The position numbers and the translations under genes were made by a program. A DNA stretch of 64,000 nucleotides, taken from assembly GCF_003439125.1 (NCBI RefSeq), contig NZ_QSUU01000006.1:1-64000 (forward strand), read 5' to 3'. Under the pieces are notes generated by a model that worked only from the letters and a program-made list of their open reading frames with translations, was not told where the DNA came from and made no database searches. This DNA comes from Collinsella sp. OM04-5 (GTDB lineage Bacteria; Actinomycetota; Coriobacteriia; Coriobacteriales; Coriobacteriaceae). Shown one piece after another: positions 1-8,228 of this stretch; the stretch's first letter is position 1, and each line of letters starts with the position of its first letter.

Positions 1-1
1 A

Positions 2-58
2 TACGGGTGCATCATCGACGTCTTCAATACAGAAGATATCAGTGCGGAATGTTTTTAA
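2..58 (+). CDS. possible C-terminal end of an upstream gene (partial)
   Basis: An open frame enters from the left window edge and ends at TAA (56-58), giving an 18-residue tail, YGCIIDVFNTEDISAECF. The following bases to about 160 carry no gene. Too little is visible to name a product, and the frame could be open by chance. Confidence 0.3.
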   Translation, partial: YGCIIDVFNTEDISAECF

Positions 59-160
59 GGGGATGCCCCTGGGTGGCCCTATGGTAACGTGACTAGCGAT
101 GTCTACAGGGACCCACGCTTTGAAGGGGCGCCGGGCTGAAATTATGGCCTTTTATTGGTA

Positions 161-185
161 GGGGCTCTTGCTAGGCTGGAGCCCT
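161..185 (-). terminator. hairpin after ysxC
   Basis: GGGCTC (162-167) pairs with GAGCCC (179-184) directly after the ysxC stop codon. The tract after it on the minus strand is only moderately T-rich, so this is a plausible but weak intrinsic terminator. Confidence 0.45.
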
Positions 186-187
186 TA

Positions 188-778
188 CTAGAGGCAGGCC
201 TCGGCGATGCGGCGTTTGAGTTCGTCGATGCCGGTGCCGGTTTGGGAGCTTGTGATGATTACGTTCTCGGCCGGGACGTTGAGCTGCTTTTTGATGGCTG
301 CTGACTGGCGGGCCTGCTGGGTGCGGCTGAGCTTGTCGGCTTTGGTGAGGCAGACGATAAAGTTGAACTCGTTGCCTTGCAGGTAGTCGATCATGTCATG
401 ATCGAGCTTGCTGGGGTCGTGACGAATGTCAACCAGTGATACAACCAGGTTAAAGCTGCGCTCGGAGTCAAAGAAGTCGCCGATAAGCTCGGCCCAGCGA
501 TCGCGCTCAGCTTTGGAGCGACGGGCGAAACCGTAACCCGGCAGGTCGACAAAATGCACGTCATCGGCCTCAAAGTAGTTGATGTTGCTCGTTTTGCCCG
601 GCGTACTCGAAACCTTGACCAGGTTCTTGCGGCCAAAAAGCTTGTTCATAATCGACGACTTGCCCACGTTGGAGCGGCCGACAAAGCTCACCTCGGGGCA
701 GGTGGACTCGGGAATCTGCGAAACCTTGCCATAGCTGGCGACGAACTTGGCAAGCTGATAGTTAATGGAATCGGCCAT
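188..778 (-). CDS. ysxC: ribosome biogenesis GTP-binding protein YsxC/YihA (EngB)
   Basis: Small TRAFAC-class GTPase needed for late assembly of the large ribosomal subunit. The G1 loop is GRSNVGKSS, followed by the switch I segment TPGKTSNINYF, the G3 motif DLPGYGFA and the G4 motif TKADK. About 196 residues is the usual family length. I chose the ATG at 778 because AAGGAG lies six bases upstream; a GTG at 784 is in frame but has no site of its own. mtnN follows upstream on the same strand with a 39-base gap, so the two may be cotranscribed. Confidence 0.95.
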   Translation of the reverse strand: MADSINYQLAKFVASYGKVSQIPESTCPEVSFVGRSNVGKSSIMNKLFGRKNLVKVSSTPGKTSNINYFEADDVHFVDLPGYGFARRSKAERDRWAELIGDFFDSERSFNLVVSLVDIRHDPSKLDHDMIDYLQGNEFNFIVCLTKADKLSRTQQARQSAAIKKQLNVPAENVIITSSQTGTGIDELKRRIAEACL

Positions 779-817
779 GGACACTCCTTGGTCGTAGGTT
801 TTTACAAAACGGGCGCG

Positions 818-1558
818 CTATTGCGCGGCGGCAATACGACGAACGATGTCAAGCGTGATGCCGCTCGCGGTGCGAGCGTACTCATCCAGATCGAACTCGC
901 GCTCACAAAACGCGTCATATGCCTCGTCACAATTATCGCTGATAGCGCGCAGCACCAGGCAATCGACACCATTCTTGGCCGCGATGTGCGCAATTGCCGC
1001 GCCCTCCATCTCGACGCAATCGGCATGCGTGGCCTCAATCGCAGCGTTACGCATGGCGTCACCCGTAACAAAGCGGTCACCCGTGGCGATAGTGCCACAC
1101 AGGAACTGCTTGGGGTCCTTCTCCGCAGAAGTCTCCTCCGTCGAGGCATCCACAAATCCATGCTCGGCAAGCACGGCGGCAGCAACATCAACCAACGCCG
1201 GCGTCGAGACAAACTCCTCGAGCCCCGGCGCCGACTCGGCAATGAGTGCCGTGTCAGTATCCAGATAGCGCAGGCACTTGCCAATAATCACGTCGTTAAT
1301 ATGGAGCTTAGGGTTTAGGCCGCCCGCGATACCCGAAAACACAACTGCCCGCGGGGCGTATTTGCTGATGAGATGCTGCGTTGCGGCGGCGGCATTCACG
1401 GTGCCCATGCCAGCGGTCGTGGCGACTACTGTCAGACCGTCAAGCTCGCCGCTTACAACGGTCAAGCCCGCCTCTTGCGACACATGAGCGCCGTTCAGTT
1501 CTTCTTTAATCTGCGTAACCTCTTTTTCGAGTGCGCCTATGATCGCGATGGTTGCCAT
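818..1558 (-). CDS. mtnN: 5'-methylthioadenosine/S-adenosylhomocysteine nucleosidase
   Basis: Hydrolyses methylthioadenosine and S-adenosylhomocysteine to adenine plus the thiosugar, clearing inhibitors of methylation and polyamine synthesis. Family motifs are the N-terminal MATIAIIGALEKEV, the phosphate/ribose-site segment FSGIAGGLNP, the substrate-binding EMEGAAIAH and RAISDNCDE, which holds the catalytic Asp. The protein is about 246 residues. The open frame extends 22 codons further upstream, but that extension lacks family sequence, so the ATG at 1558 is preferred. A central insertion (about residues 118-135, rich in Glu, Ser and Lys) is slightly longer than in E. coli MtnN. Confidence 0.93.
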   Translation of the reverse strand: MATIAIIGALEKEVTQIKEELNGAHVSQEAGLTVVSGELDGLTVVATTAGMGTVNAAAATQHLISKYAPRAVVFSGIAGGLNPKLHINDVIIGKCLRYLDTDTALIAESAPGLEEFVSTPALVDVAAAVLAEHGFVDASTEETSAEKDPKQFLCGTIATGDRFVTGDAMRNAAIEATHADCVEMEGAAIAHIAAKNGVDCLVLRAISDNCDEAYDAFCEREFDLDEYARTASGITLDIVRRIAAAQ

Positions 1559-1638
1559 GCCATCCCCCCAAATTCGTGCAAATTGCTTATCCACGGTATG
1601 GTACCAGCATTTTGGTTCTTTCACTTTTTACGAAGTCG

Positions 1639-2757
1639 CTAGGCCAACGAGGACCGCACATCATAGAGCGCCTTTGCAATCGCAGCCGTAACCTCGCTCG
1701 AGCGATCGCTCCACGGCATCGACGTCATGACGCTCATAACATAGCTATGGCCGTCGACGTCGATCAGTCCGGCATCGCATGTCGAATAGCAACCGTCCTC
1801 GCTGATCCAACCCGCCTTGTTGCGCACCAAGACCTGATCGTCCGCAATGCCATCGCGAATAAACGATCGGGTCGTAGAGGTCAGAAGGCCCGACAGCCAT
1901 TGCGACGTCTCGGTGTCACAGCTCAAATACTCACTCATCTCGCACCACAACTTGGCCGAGGTGCGCGGGCAGTAGGTCGGAAAATCACTCATCGGATCCA
2001 GTGCCGTTTCGTTATCAACACCCAGGTTGGCAATCCAATCCTCATAGCCATCATGGTCAAACGCCGCGCGTAACGCGATAAACGAATCGTTGTCCGAGTT
2101 GACGACGGCATTCTCGATAAGGTCGCGTACCGTCTGCCAGCCCATGCTGTAACCACCATACGTGGCTAAAGCCCAATCGAGCGACACCTGCCCCGATTCG
2201 ACCAACGTCTCGCAAATATAGAGCGCATACAGCGCCTTGTAACTGCTCGCTCCATACACCGCGACATCGGCGTTATACGTCACGCCCCTACCGCTCGATA
2301 GGTCGTAGAACACTACGCCTACGTCGCCCAGCTCCTGCGCCCGACTCAGGGCATCCTGGAGCGAGGTAAGGCTCTGATCCTCCAAGGTAGGAGTCTTGTT
2401 ATCCACCAACGAGAAGGTTTGAACGGTATCACCCGAAGGGATATCGTTGAAGTCCGCCTTCGAAAGTCTCGTCTTGAGATCTGCCGTCGACAGAGCTTGA
2501 TCTGCCGACGCTTTGGACTTTGAAACCTTCTCGTTTTGCAGCTGTACCGTTGACGCATCTGAGCGCACCGTTCGCTCCAAGGCGTGGGTTTTAACGGCAA
2601 TTCCGAGGATAAAAACCGCTAACGCTAGCATTCCTATGGCGGCAATCTTCGCCCCGCGAAAGCGAGCGTCGGCAAGGCCGCGCGAAGACATGCCCTTCGT
2701 CTCATATCTGCTGCCATGCTGCGGCACATACTCGTCCCGCGATTTGCCCTTTCGCAC
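1639..2757 (-). CDS. membrane-anchored serine hydrolase, class A beta-lactamase-like fold
   Basis: About 372 residues. A basic cytoplasmic N-terminus is followed by one transmembrane segment (about residues 36-56) and an extracellular linker of roughly 80 residues rich in Ser, Lys and Gln. The penicillin-recognising fold comes last, with an SxxK-like SSYK in the YGASSYKAL segment, an SDN motif in VVNSDNDSF and a KAG triad in RNKAGW at the KTG position. Such proteins can be beta-lactamases or peptidoglycan-processing hydrolases; cell-wall work is more likely here because there is an anchor and no cleavable signal. The GTG at 2757 has AGGAG six bases upstream and is preferred over the GTG at 2835. 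Confidence 0.75.
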   Translation of the reverse strand: MRKGKSRDEYVPQHGSRYETKGMSSRGLADARFRGAKIAAIGMLALAVFILGIAVKTHALERTVRSDASTVQLQNEKVSKSKASADQALSTADLKTRLSKADFNDIPSGDTVQTFSLVDNKTPTLEDQSLTSLQDALSRAQELGDVGVVFYDLSSGRGVTYNADVAVYGASSYKALYALYICETLVESGQVSLDWALATYGGYSMGWQTVRDLIENAVVNSDNDSFIALRAAFDHDGYEDWIANLGVDNETALDPMSDFPTYCPRTSAKLWCEMSEYLSCDTETSQWLSGLLTSTTRSFIRDGIADDQVLVRNKAGWISEDGCYSTCDAGLIDVDGHSYVMSVMTSMPWSDRSSEVTAAIAKALYDVRSSLA

Positions 2758-2915
2758 GTGGTCTCCTGATTGTGCCCGTTCATATACGAGCAGCATAATA
2801 CTGAGCAGCCATTTCTTTCCCAAATTGTTTGACACCGTTTAAGGCGTCTTTAAAGAAACCACAGGCGTATTTATCCAAATGGCACGATTCTGTTGCGCAT
2901 CTCTGCCCAAAACGC

Positions 2916-2983
2916 AGTTGCGGTGAAATAGTTCCTGTTTGGACGGCATAGGCCGATACACAAGAACTATTCCACCGCAACTT
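2916..2983. repeat. long inverted repeat upstream of the serine hydrolase
   Basis: AGTTGCGGTGAAATAGTTC (2916-2934) pairs with its near-exact complement at 2964-2982, enclosing a 29-base loop. The word TTTCACCGCAACTT recurs at about 49489-49503, so this is a dispersed sequence and not a one-off terminator. The rest of 2758-3051 holds nothing else recognisable apart from the hairpin at 3020-3048. Confidence 0.6.
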
Positions 2984-3019
2984 GACGGGGCTCTTTAGCG
3001 ATCAACTATGTGCCCGGGG

Positions 3020-3048
3020 CACTCATTTAAGTCTGTCCCCAATGAGTG
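3020..3048 (+). repeat. REP-like hairpin with 13-base loop
   Basis: Stem CACTCATT pairs with AATGAGTG around the loop TAAGTCTGTCCCC. The loop matches the family seen at 19155, 20535, 21961, 38789, 44490 and 49461. It lies directly after the pflA stop codon and may also act as its 3'-end structure. Confidence 0.65.
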
Positions 3049-3051
3049 CTG

Positions 3052-3870
3052 CTAGCCGATGGCGTTTTTGAGTTCCGCACGGCGCTTTTTCATGCCGGCC
3101 ATGACGGCGTTGCGCAGCTCGGGCATGCGCGCGGTATCCATCTGGGGCACGCCCTCGAGCTTATAGGGAATACCCAGTTGCTCGTACTTGACGACACCCA
3201 TCGTGTGATACGGCAGCATTTCCAGGCCCACCACGTTGTGCCATGGAGCGATCAGGCGACCGAGCTTCTCGCATTCCTCCGCCGTGTCGGTGATACCCGG
3301 CACCACCACATGGCGAATAACAACCTTAATCTTGCGACGGGCAAGCTCATCGCCAAACGCCAGGATGCGCGCAGGATCGCAACCGGTCAGCTTTTTATGC
3401 TCAACCGGATCGGCATGCTTGATGTCGAGCAGCACCATATCGGTCTCGTTGAGAACAGCATCGAACTTCTCCGGATGCTTGGGATCAAATGCATAGCCAC
3501 AGCTGTCTAGGCAGGTGTGTACGCGGCCATCGGGGTTGTTGTGCATCACACGGAACAGGTCGGCCAAAAACTCGGGCTGCAGGAGCGGTTCGCCGCCCGA
3601 AACGGTAATGCCGCCGCTACGGTAGAACTCATGGTTGCTCTGGAACTCGTCCATGAGATGCTCGACGGTCACCATCGTGCCACCGTTAACAGACCAGGTA
3701 TCGGGATTGTGGCAATACGCGCAGCGCATGGGACAGCCCTGAACAAACACCACAAAGCGGATGCCGGGACCGTCGACCGTACCCATCGTCTCAATCGAAT
3801 GCACGCGGCCCAGGGCAAACGCAGAGTCCTCGGGACGAGCGTCCACACCCTCGAGCGTCATCTCAGCCAT
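3052..3870 (-). CDS. pflA: pyruvate formate-lyase activating enzyme
   Basis: Radical-SAM activase that abstracts a hydrogen from the PFL glycine to make the active glycyl radical. The cluster-binding motif is CPMRCAYCHNPDTW, preceded by GPGIRFVVFVQG and followed by the SGGEPLLQPEF segment typical of the family. The length, about 272 residues, fits the family at slightly over the E. coli 246. The ATG at 3870 has AAGG about eight bases upstream; the ATG at 3891 is an alternative. The gene lies about 8 kb from the split pfl genes at 11.1-13.5 kb, with the sucrose operon between, so activase and enzyme are not in one operon. Confidence 0.93.
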   Translation of the reverse strand: MAEMTLEGVDARPEDSAFALGRVHSIETMGTVDGPGIRFVVFVQGCPMRCAYCHNPDTWSVNGGTMVTVEHLMDEFQSNHEFYRSGGITVSGGEPLLQPEFLADLFRVMHNNPDGRVHTCLDSCGYAFDPKHPEKFDAVLNETDMVLLDIKHADPVEHKKLTGCDPARILAFGDELARRKIKVVIRHVVVPGITDTAEECEKLGRLIAPWHNVVGLEMLPYHTMGVVKYEQLGIPYKLEGVPQMDTARMPELRNAVMAGMKKRRAELKNAIG

Positions 3871-3993
3871 TCCCGCTACCTTGCCTCTCATTGGTTTTAG
3901 CTACATAAATGTCAGAGCCATTCTAGCCCATACGCATGATGGCAAAACGGTTTAGGGGTCAATTAGGTCGTCCTATTTTACTTCACGCAAAAG

Positions 3994-4027
3994 CGGCGGG
4001 AAGGTTGTCACAACCCGCCCGTCGCCG
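3994..4027 (-). terminator. terminator of the degV gene
   Basis: On the minus strand a GC-rich hairpin built on GGTTG and CAACC with flanking GCGG and CCGC is followed by TTTT, directly downstream of the degV stop codon. Confidence 0.65.
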
Positions 4028-4056
4028 AGGCAATAGAAATCGATAGACGCCAGGCC

Positions 4057-4911
4057 TTACGCCTTAAGCGTGAGCACCGCACCGAAGGCGGTCGGGCCGC
4101 AATGGCTCGAGATGACACCGCCAACCTGAGTCCAGGTAATATCCTTAAAGCCCAGGTCATGCGCATAGACCTCCATGTCGTCGCGCAGCTCCTGGGAAAG
4201 GCCCACCGAATACGCCAGGCCAATGTGCGAGTAGTCGATCTCGCCCTTGGCAACCATGTGGTCAATAAAGGCGCGGGCGCACTTGAGCATAGAGCCGCGG
4301 AACTTCTTAGTCGCCACGAACTTGCCGCCCGTCACCTCAATGCAGGGCTTAATCTTGAGCAGATGGGCGCCTAGGAACGCGACGTTGGACAAGCGACCGC
4401 CCGCCTTAAGGAAGGCAAGGTCCGTAGGAACAAAGCCCAACAGCACGCGGTCCATGACGGAGTTCGTAAATGCAAAGATCTCGTCGACGGTGGCATCGGG
4501 GTGAGCCTCGATGTATTTGGCGGTCTCGACGACAACGAGCGACTGGCCCACCGAGACAAAGCGCGTGTCCATGGAGAACACGTAGTCGCGCCCCTGGGCC
4601 GCAATCTTTGAGGACTGATGCGAGCAGGTCGTGGCCTCGGAATACGCGAGATGCAGAATAGTCGCGTCGGGCTGCTCGGCGTGAATGCGGTCGTACACAC
4701 GGGAGAAATCTGCCGGTGCGCAGCCACTGGTCTTGGGCATCACGCCAAACTCGTTGCAGCGCGAATAAATCTCGAGCGGATCGATCGAGCCGTCCTCGAC
4801 GGTCTCGTCACCAATCGTGACATGCATGGGCACGCGCACGATGCCGTAGCGTTCGCAGAGCTCTGGCGTCACATCCGAACCAGATTCAACCACGATTACG
4901 TACTTGCCCAT
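4057..4911 (-). CDS. DegV family fatty-acid-binding protein
   Basis: Members of this family (FakB in staphylococci) bind a fatty acid and present it to the kinase FakA for phosphorylation. The N-terminal VIVVESGSDVTPELCERYGI, the DG(S)I segment around residue 50 and the central KTSGCAP segment with the ligand-contacting Ser are characteristic, and the C-terminal GGVISSHCGPTAFG segment carries the conserved His. About 284 residues, the usual length. The ATG at 4911 is used because the in-frame upstream extension contains only low-quality basic sequence. No fakA-like kinase lies in this window. Confidence 0.9.
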   Translation of the reverse strand: MGKYVIVVESGSDVTPELCERYGIVRVPMHVTIGDETVEDGSIDPLEIYSRCNEFGVMPKTSGCAPADFSRVYDRIHAEQPDATILHLAYSEATTCSHQSSKIAAQGRDYVFSMDTRFVSVGQSLVVVETAKYIEAHPDATVDEIFAFTNSVMDRVLLGFVPTDLAFLKAGGRLSNVAFLGAHLLKIKPCIEVTGGKFVATKKFRGSMLKCARAFIDHMVAKGEIDYSHIGLAYSVGLSQELRDDMEVYAHDLGFKDITWTQVGGVISSHCGPTAFGAVLTLKA

Positions 4912-4996
4912 TCTTATCACGACCCATCTCGACATTGGTTTTTCAATACATGGCACGCGCCGCCGCACTGTTGCACAACGGCGTCCAAGCGCCAAA

Positions 4997-5035
4997 GAGA
5001 CGCCGTCCCTTGCACATAACAAAGGACAGCGTCTC
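4997..5035 (-). terminator. hairpin between scrB and degV
   Basis: GAGACGCCGTCC (4997-5008) pairs with GGACAGCGTCTC (5024-5035), one mismatch in twelve, around a 15-base loop. It lies downstream of the sucrose operon and upstream of degV, both minus strand. Only a short T-run follows. Confidence 0.55.
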
Positions 5036-5187
5036 CCTGGAAAACTCCGTGCTTGGCTGAGATTTTACACGGTTTATAAATGAGTGTTACTTATCCCGCA
5101 AACGGTAGCTATACGCGATAAACGGTAGTTCGCTGCGGCAACTGCAACACATTCCGCCCAGCAAGTCCAATCGTGCCTCACGCATGG

Positions 5188-6636
5188 TTAATGCGCGAGG
5201 CGGTAGAAATCCATCGACGCCGCACTCTCGGCATGCAACCCCATCGCCGGAACCGCCGGCGAATAGGTACGGCTCGTAAGTGCCGCCTCGCCGCCATTTG
5301 CAAAAATCTCGACCATCGTAGTGTCCGAAAGCACGCGCAGGTCGCGAAGCTCGCTGAGCTCGATCGACCTCTGGTCGCGCCCATAGCCTTCGTCACCCAT
5401 GTCGAGGGTAAGCATCCCGTCTGCATAGCGCACAAAGACACCCTTGCGGATTTCGAGCTCGACCATCTTGGCGCCCTCACAGGAAACCACAACATCAAAC
5501 AGGCGGCCCGGCTCCTCAACGGTTTCACCGCCTGTCGCGCGAACGCAGTCGCCGCGCATCCTCTCAATCTCGTGCGCCGGCTGCTGGCAGAGCTTACCAT
5601 CGCGCATGCTCAGCTCTCGCGGCACCGTCAACGCGCACTGCCACCCGCGCGCCACCGTCGGGTTTTCTGCCGTCGCGTCGGGGCAACCCGACCATCCGAT
5701 CATCAAACGCCGGCCTGCAGCATCCTCAAAGGACTGCGGAGCATAGAAATCAAAACCGGCATCGACCATCGGGGGCATGCCCTGCCCGACGATTTTAAAG
5801 CTCGGCGCCTCCCAATCGGCCTCGATGGAGAACCACACGCACTGATGCGGATTGCGGTAACGCCATCCATCGGCAGGCACACCCTGCGGACAGCAAACGA
5901 GAATAAGCTCACCATCGAGCTCGAACAGATCGGGGCACTCCCACATAAAGCCAAACTTCTCGCCCAGCTCAATACGCGTCGCATAGTTCCAGTCCTCTAG
6001 ATCGCGCGAGGTATAGACAAGCACGCAGCCGCGATCGTCTTTCGTACGAGCGCCCAGAACCATGTAGTAGATACCGTCGTGCTCAAGGATCTTGGGGTCG
6101 CGCACGTGCGTACCGATATCGTCGGGGTAATCGACCGGTCCAACAGCTATGCACTTCTCGCCCAATTCGTCGGGATTCTCGGCAACCATATGAATCTGGT
6201 TTTGCTCACGACCCGTCAACACGTAGTCGTAATCATCGCGGTCAAAATGCTTGACGTTGCCGGTATAGAAGTAGTGAATCTTGCCATCGCGTACAAAGGC
6301 AGAACCAGAATACGCTCCGTTCGAATCCAAATCGGAATCGGGGAACAGCACGGAGCCATGATTCTCGTACGTCACAAAATCCTTTGTCGTCAGATGGTTC
6401 CAAAGCACTGGACCGCCATGCGCAGCATCGAACGGATCGTATTGATGATAGATGTGATACGTATCACCAATCTGAACCAAACCGTTGGGGTCGTTGAGCC
6501 AGCCAAGCTCAGGCTCCACATGGAACAGGAGCCTATCGGGGTCGGACGCGATGCGACCAGCCGTCTCATCCTGTCCGGCACGCCACTGCTCATAGTCCGC
6601 GCGTGTCACCTTATTTTTTTGATTAAACATCGCCAT
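5188..6636 (-). CDS. scrB: sucrose-6-phosphate hydrolase, GH32
   Basis: Cleaves sucrose-6-phosphate, delivered by the adjacent PTS permease, into glucose-6-phosphate and fructose. The GH32 landmarks are all present: WLNDPNG with the nucleophile Asp near residue 48, the transition-state RDP motif in THVRDPKI, and the acid/base Glu in WECPDLF. About 482 residues: a five-bladed propeller followed by a C-terminal beta-sandwich ending in the MVEIFANGG segment. Third gene of the sucrose operon, 95 bases after scrA with a strong intercistronic hairpin between. Start codons at 6636 and 6630 are equally possible. Confidence 0.92.
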   Translation of the reverse strand: MAMFNQKNKVTRADYEQWRAGQDETAGRIASDPDRLLFHVEPELGWLNDPNGLVQIGDTYHIYHQYDPFDAAHGGPVLWNHLTTKDFVTYENHGSVLFPDSDLDSNGAYSGSAFVRDGKIHYFYTGNVKHFDRDDYDYVLTGREQNQIHMVAENPDELGEKCIAVGPVDYPDDIGTHVRDPKILEHDGIYYMVLGARTKDDRGCVLVYTSRDLEDWNYATRIELGEKFGFMWECPDLFELDGELILVCCPQGVPADGWRYRNPHQCVWFSIEADWEAPSFKIVGQGMPPMVDAGFDFYAPQSFEDAAGRRLMIGWSGCPDATAENPTVARGWQCALTVPRELSMRDGKLCQQPAHEIERMRGDCVRATGGETVEEPGRLFDVVVSCEGAKMVELEIRKGVFVRYADGMLTLDMGDEGYGRDQRSIELSELRDLRVLSDTTMVEIFANGGEAALTSRTYSPAVPAMGLHAESAASMDFYRLAH

Positions 6637-6653
6637 TGACTTTCTCGTCTATA

Positions 6654-6692
6654 GGGAAGGACGCTCGACTCGCACGAGCCGAGCGCCCTTCC
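6654..6692 (-). promoter_or_regulatory. intercistronic hairpin between scrA and scrB
   Basis: A nearly continuous stem is built from GGAAGG, CGCTCG and CTCG with their complements around a three-base loop. There is no T-run after it, so it probably sets relative expression or mRNA stability and does not end transcription. Confidence 0.6.
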
Positions 6693-6731
6693 TCAAATGG
6701 ACTTATCCGCACATTACGCTGAACGGCTCAA

Positions 6732-8183
6732 CTAGAAGCTGACATCGAAGCCAGCACCAGCGCCCTCTTCATCGGTGGTCGGAACGCCCTTTGCCTTGTT
6801 GTAGGCAAAGATCAAGACGATCGGCACGATAAAGGCGATGAGATTACCAGCCACATACCACACGAGAGTCTCGGGCGTAACGATGAGCAGGCCAAGCACA
6901 CCGGTCAGACCCTGACCGATGGCGCGCACCTCAAAGAACTTCACGAAGGCACCGCCGCAGCCTGCACCGATGCATGCGCAGATGAACGGAATGATCGAAT
7001 AGCGCATGTTTGCAGCGAAGATAGCGGGCTCGGAGATACCGACCAGCGTCGGAATAAAGGACGACATGCAGATGTTGCGCTCTTTGGAGTGCTTCTTGTG
7101 AATGAGGTACATGCCGATGGCGCCGCCGCCCTGGGCGATGATGGAGACCGACCAGATGGCCTGGATGTAGTTGAAGCCAGTCGTGGCAACGAGGTTTGCC
7201 TCGATACCCTGGATGAACTGATGCGTACCGGTAACGACGAGCGGCTGCAGGAACGCGGCGAAGACAAAGGCACCAAAGACGCCCATCCTGTTGTACAGGA
7301 CATCGATTACGCCAGCGAGGACGTCGCCGATCAGGTTGCCGAGCGGGCCGAACACGGTGAACAGGGCAACGTTAGCAAGAATCAGGGTAACGGTCGGGAC
7401 AAAGACAAACGAGACGACCTCGGGGATGTACTTCTGGGCAATCTTTTCGACCTTGGCCATAAACCAGGCAGTCAGGATTGCAGGGAACACGCCGCCCTGG
7501 AAAGCAACCATGGGGATGGAGAGCGGACCGAAGTTCCAGTACTCAGCACCCGTCGGGTCCATAACGAACGTGTTACGGTTCATAAGACTCGGGTGAACCA
7601 TGACGATACCGACGAGGATGCCCAGGATCGGGTTGCCGCCAAAACGCTTGACCGCGCTATACATAACCAGGACAGGCAGGTAGTCAAAGGTGGTGGCGAT
7701 AATGGCAAAGAAGCTTGCGAGGTTCTTGAGGAACTCGCTGTGATCGGCGAGGCTGCCCTCCATGCCGAAGAGGCCGTTGGCAACGATCAGCGACTTAAGG
7801 CCGATGATGATTGCAGCGCCGACGAAGGCGGGAATGATGGGGATAAAGATGTCCGAGAATACCTTGAGGACCGAGAAGAACTTGCCCTTCTTGTCCGCCT
7901 CGGCGCCCTTGACCTCGGAAGCGCTGATCTCCTTAACGCCCGTCAGAGCCATAAACTTATCGTAAACCTTGTTGACGGTACCGGTACCGAAGATGATCAT
8001 GAGCTGGCCGCTGTTGTACAGCACGCCCTTGACGCCATCGATGTTCTCGAGCTCGGCCTTGTTGTATTTGCTCGTATCCTTGAGCACCAGACGCAGACGG
8101 GTCACGCAATGCGTGGCGCCCTCGATGTTCTCCAGTCCGCCGACGTTGTCGACGACTTGCTGGGACACTGCCTTGTAGTCCAT
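6732..8183 (-). CDS. scrA: PTS sucrose-type EIIBC permease
   Basis: Imports and phosphorylates sucrose. The N-terminal EIIB domain (about residues 1-90) contains the phospho-cysteine in THCVTRLRLVL and is followed by a ten-helix EIIC domain with the glucose-superfamily segments GGNPILGILVG and TGTHQFIQGIE. There is no C-terminal EIIA, so a cytosolic glucose-type EIIA encoded elsewhere must supply phosphate. About 484 residues. The ATG at 8183 is preferred because GGAGAGG sits just upstream of it; the ATG at 8195 overlaps that site. It lies between two GH32 genes in one minus-strand operon. Confidence 0.9.
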   Translation of the reverse strand: MDYKAVSQQVVDNVGGLENIEGATHCVTRLRLVLKDTSKYNKAELENIDGVKGVLYNSGQLMIIFGTGTVNKVYDKFMALTGVKEISASEVKGAEADKKGKFFSVLKVFSDIFIPIIPAFVGAAIIIGLKSLIVANGLFGMEGSLADHSEFLKNLASFFAIIATTFDYLPVLVMYSAVKRFGGNPILGILVGIVMVHPSLMNRNTFVMDPTGAEYWNFGPLSIPMVAFQGGVFPAILTAWFMAKVEKIAQKYIPEVVSFVFVPTVTLILANVALFTVFGPLGNLIGDVLAGVIDVLYNRMGVFGAFVFAAFLQPLVVTGTHQFIQGIEANLVATTGFNYIQAIWSVSIIAQGGGAIGMYLIHKKHSKERNICMSSFIPTLVGISEPAIFAANMRYSIIPFICACIGAGCGGAFVKFFEVRAIGQGLTGVLGLLIVTPETLVWYVAGNLIAFIVPIVLIFAYNKAKGVPTTDEEGAGAGFDVSF

Positions 8184-8228
8184 GTTCCTCTCCATTCCTT
8201 TTCTAAATCATAAAACGGTTCGTTGCCG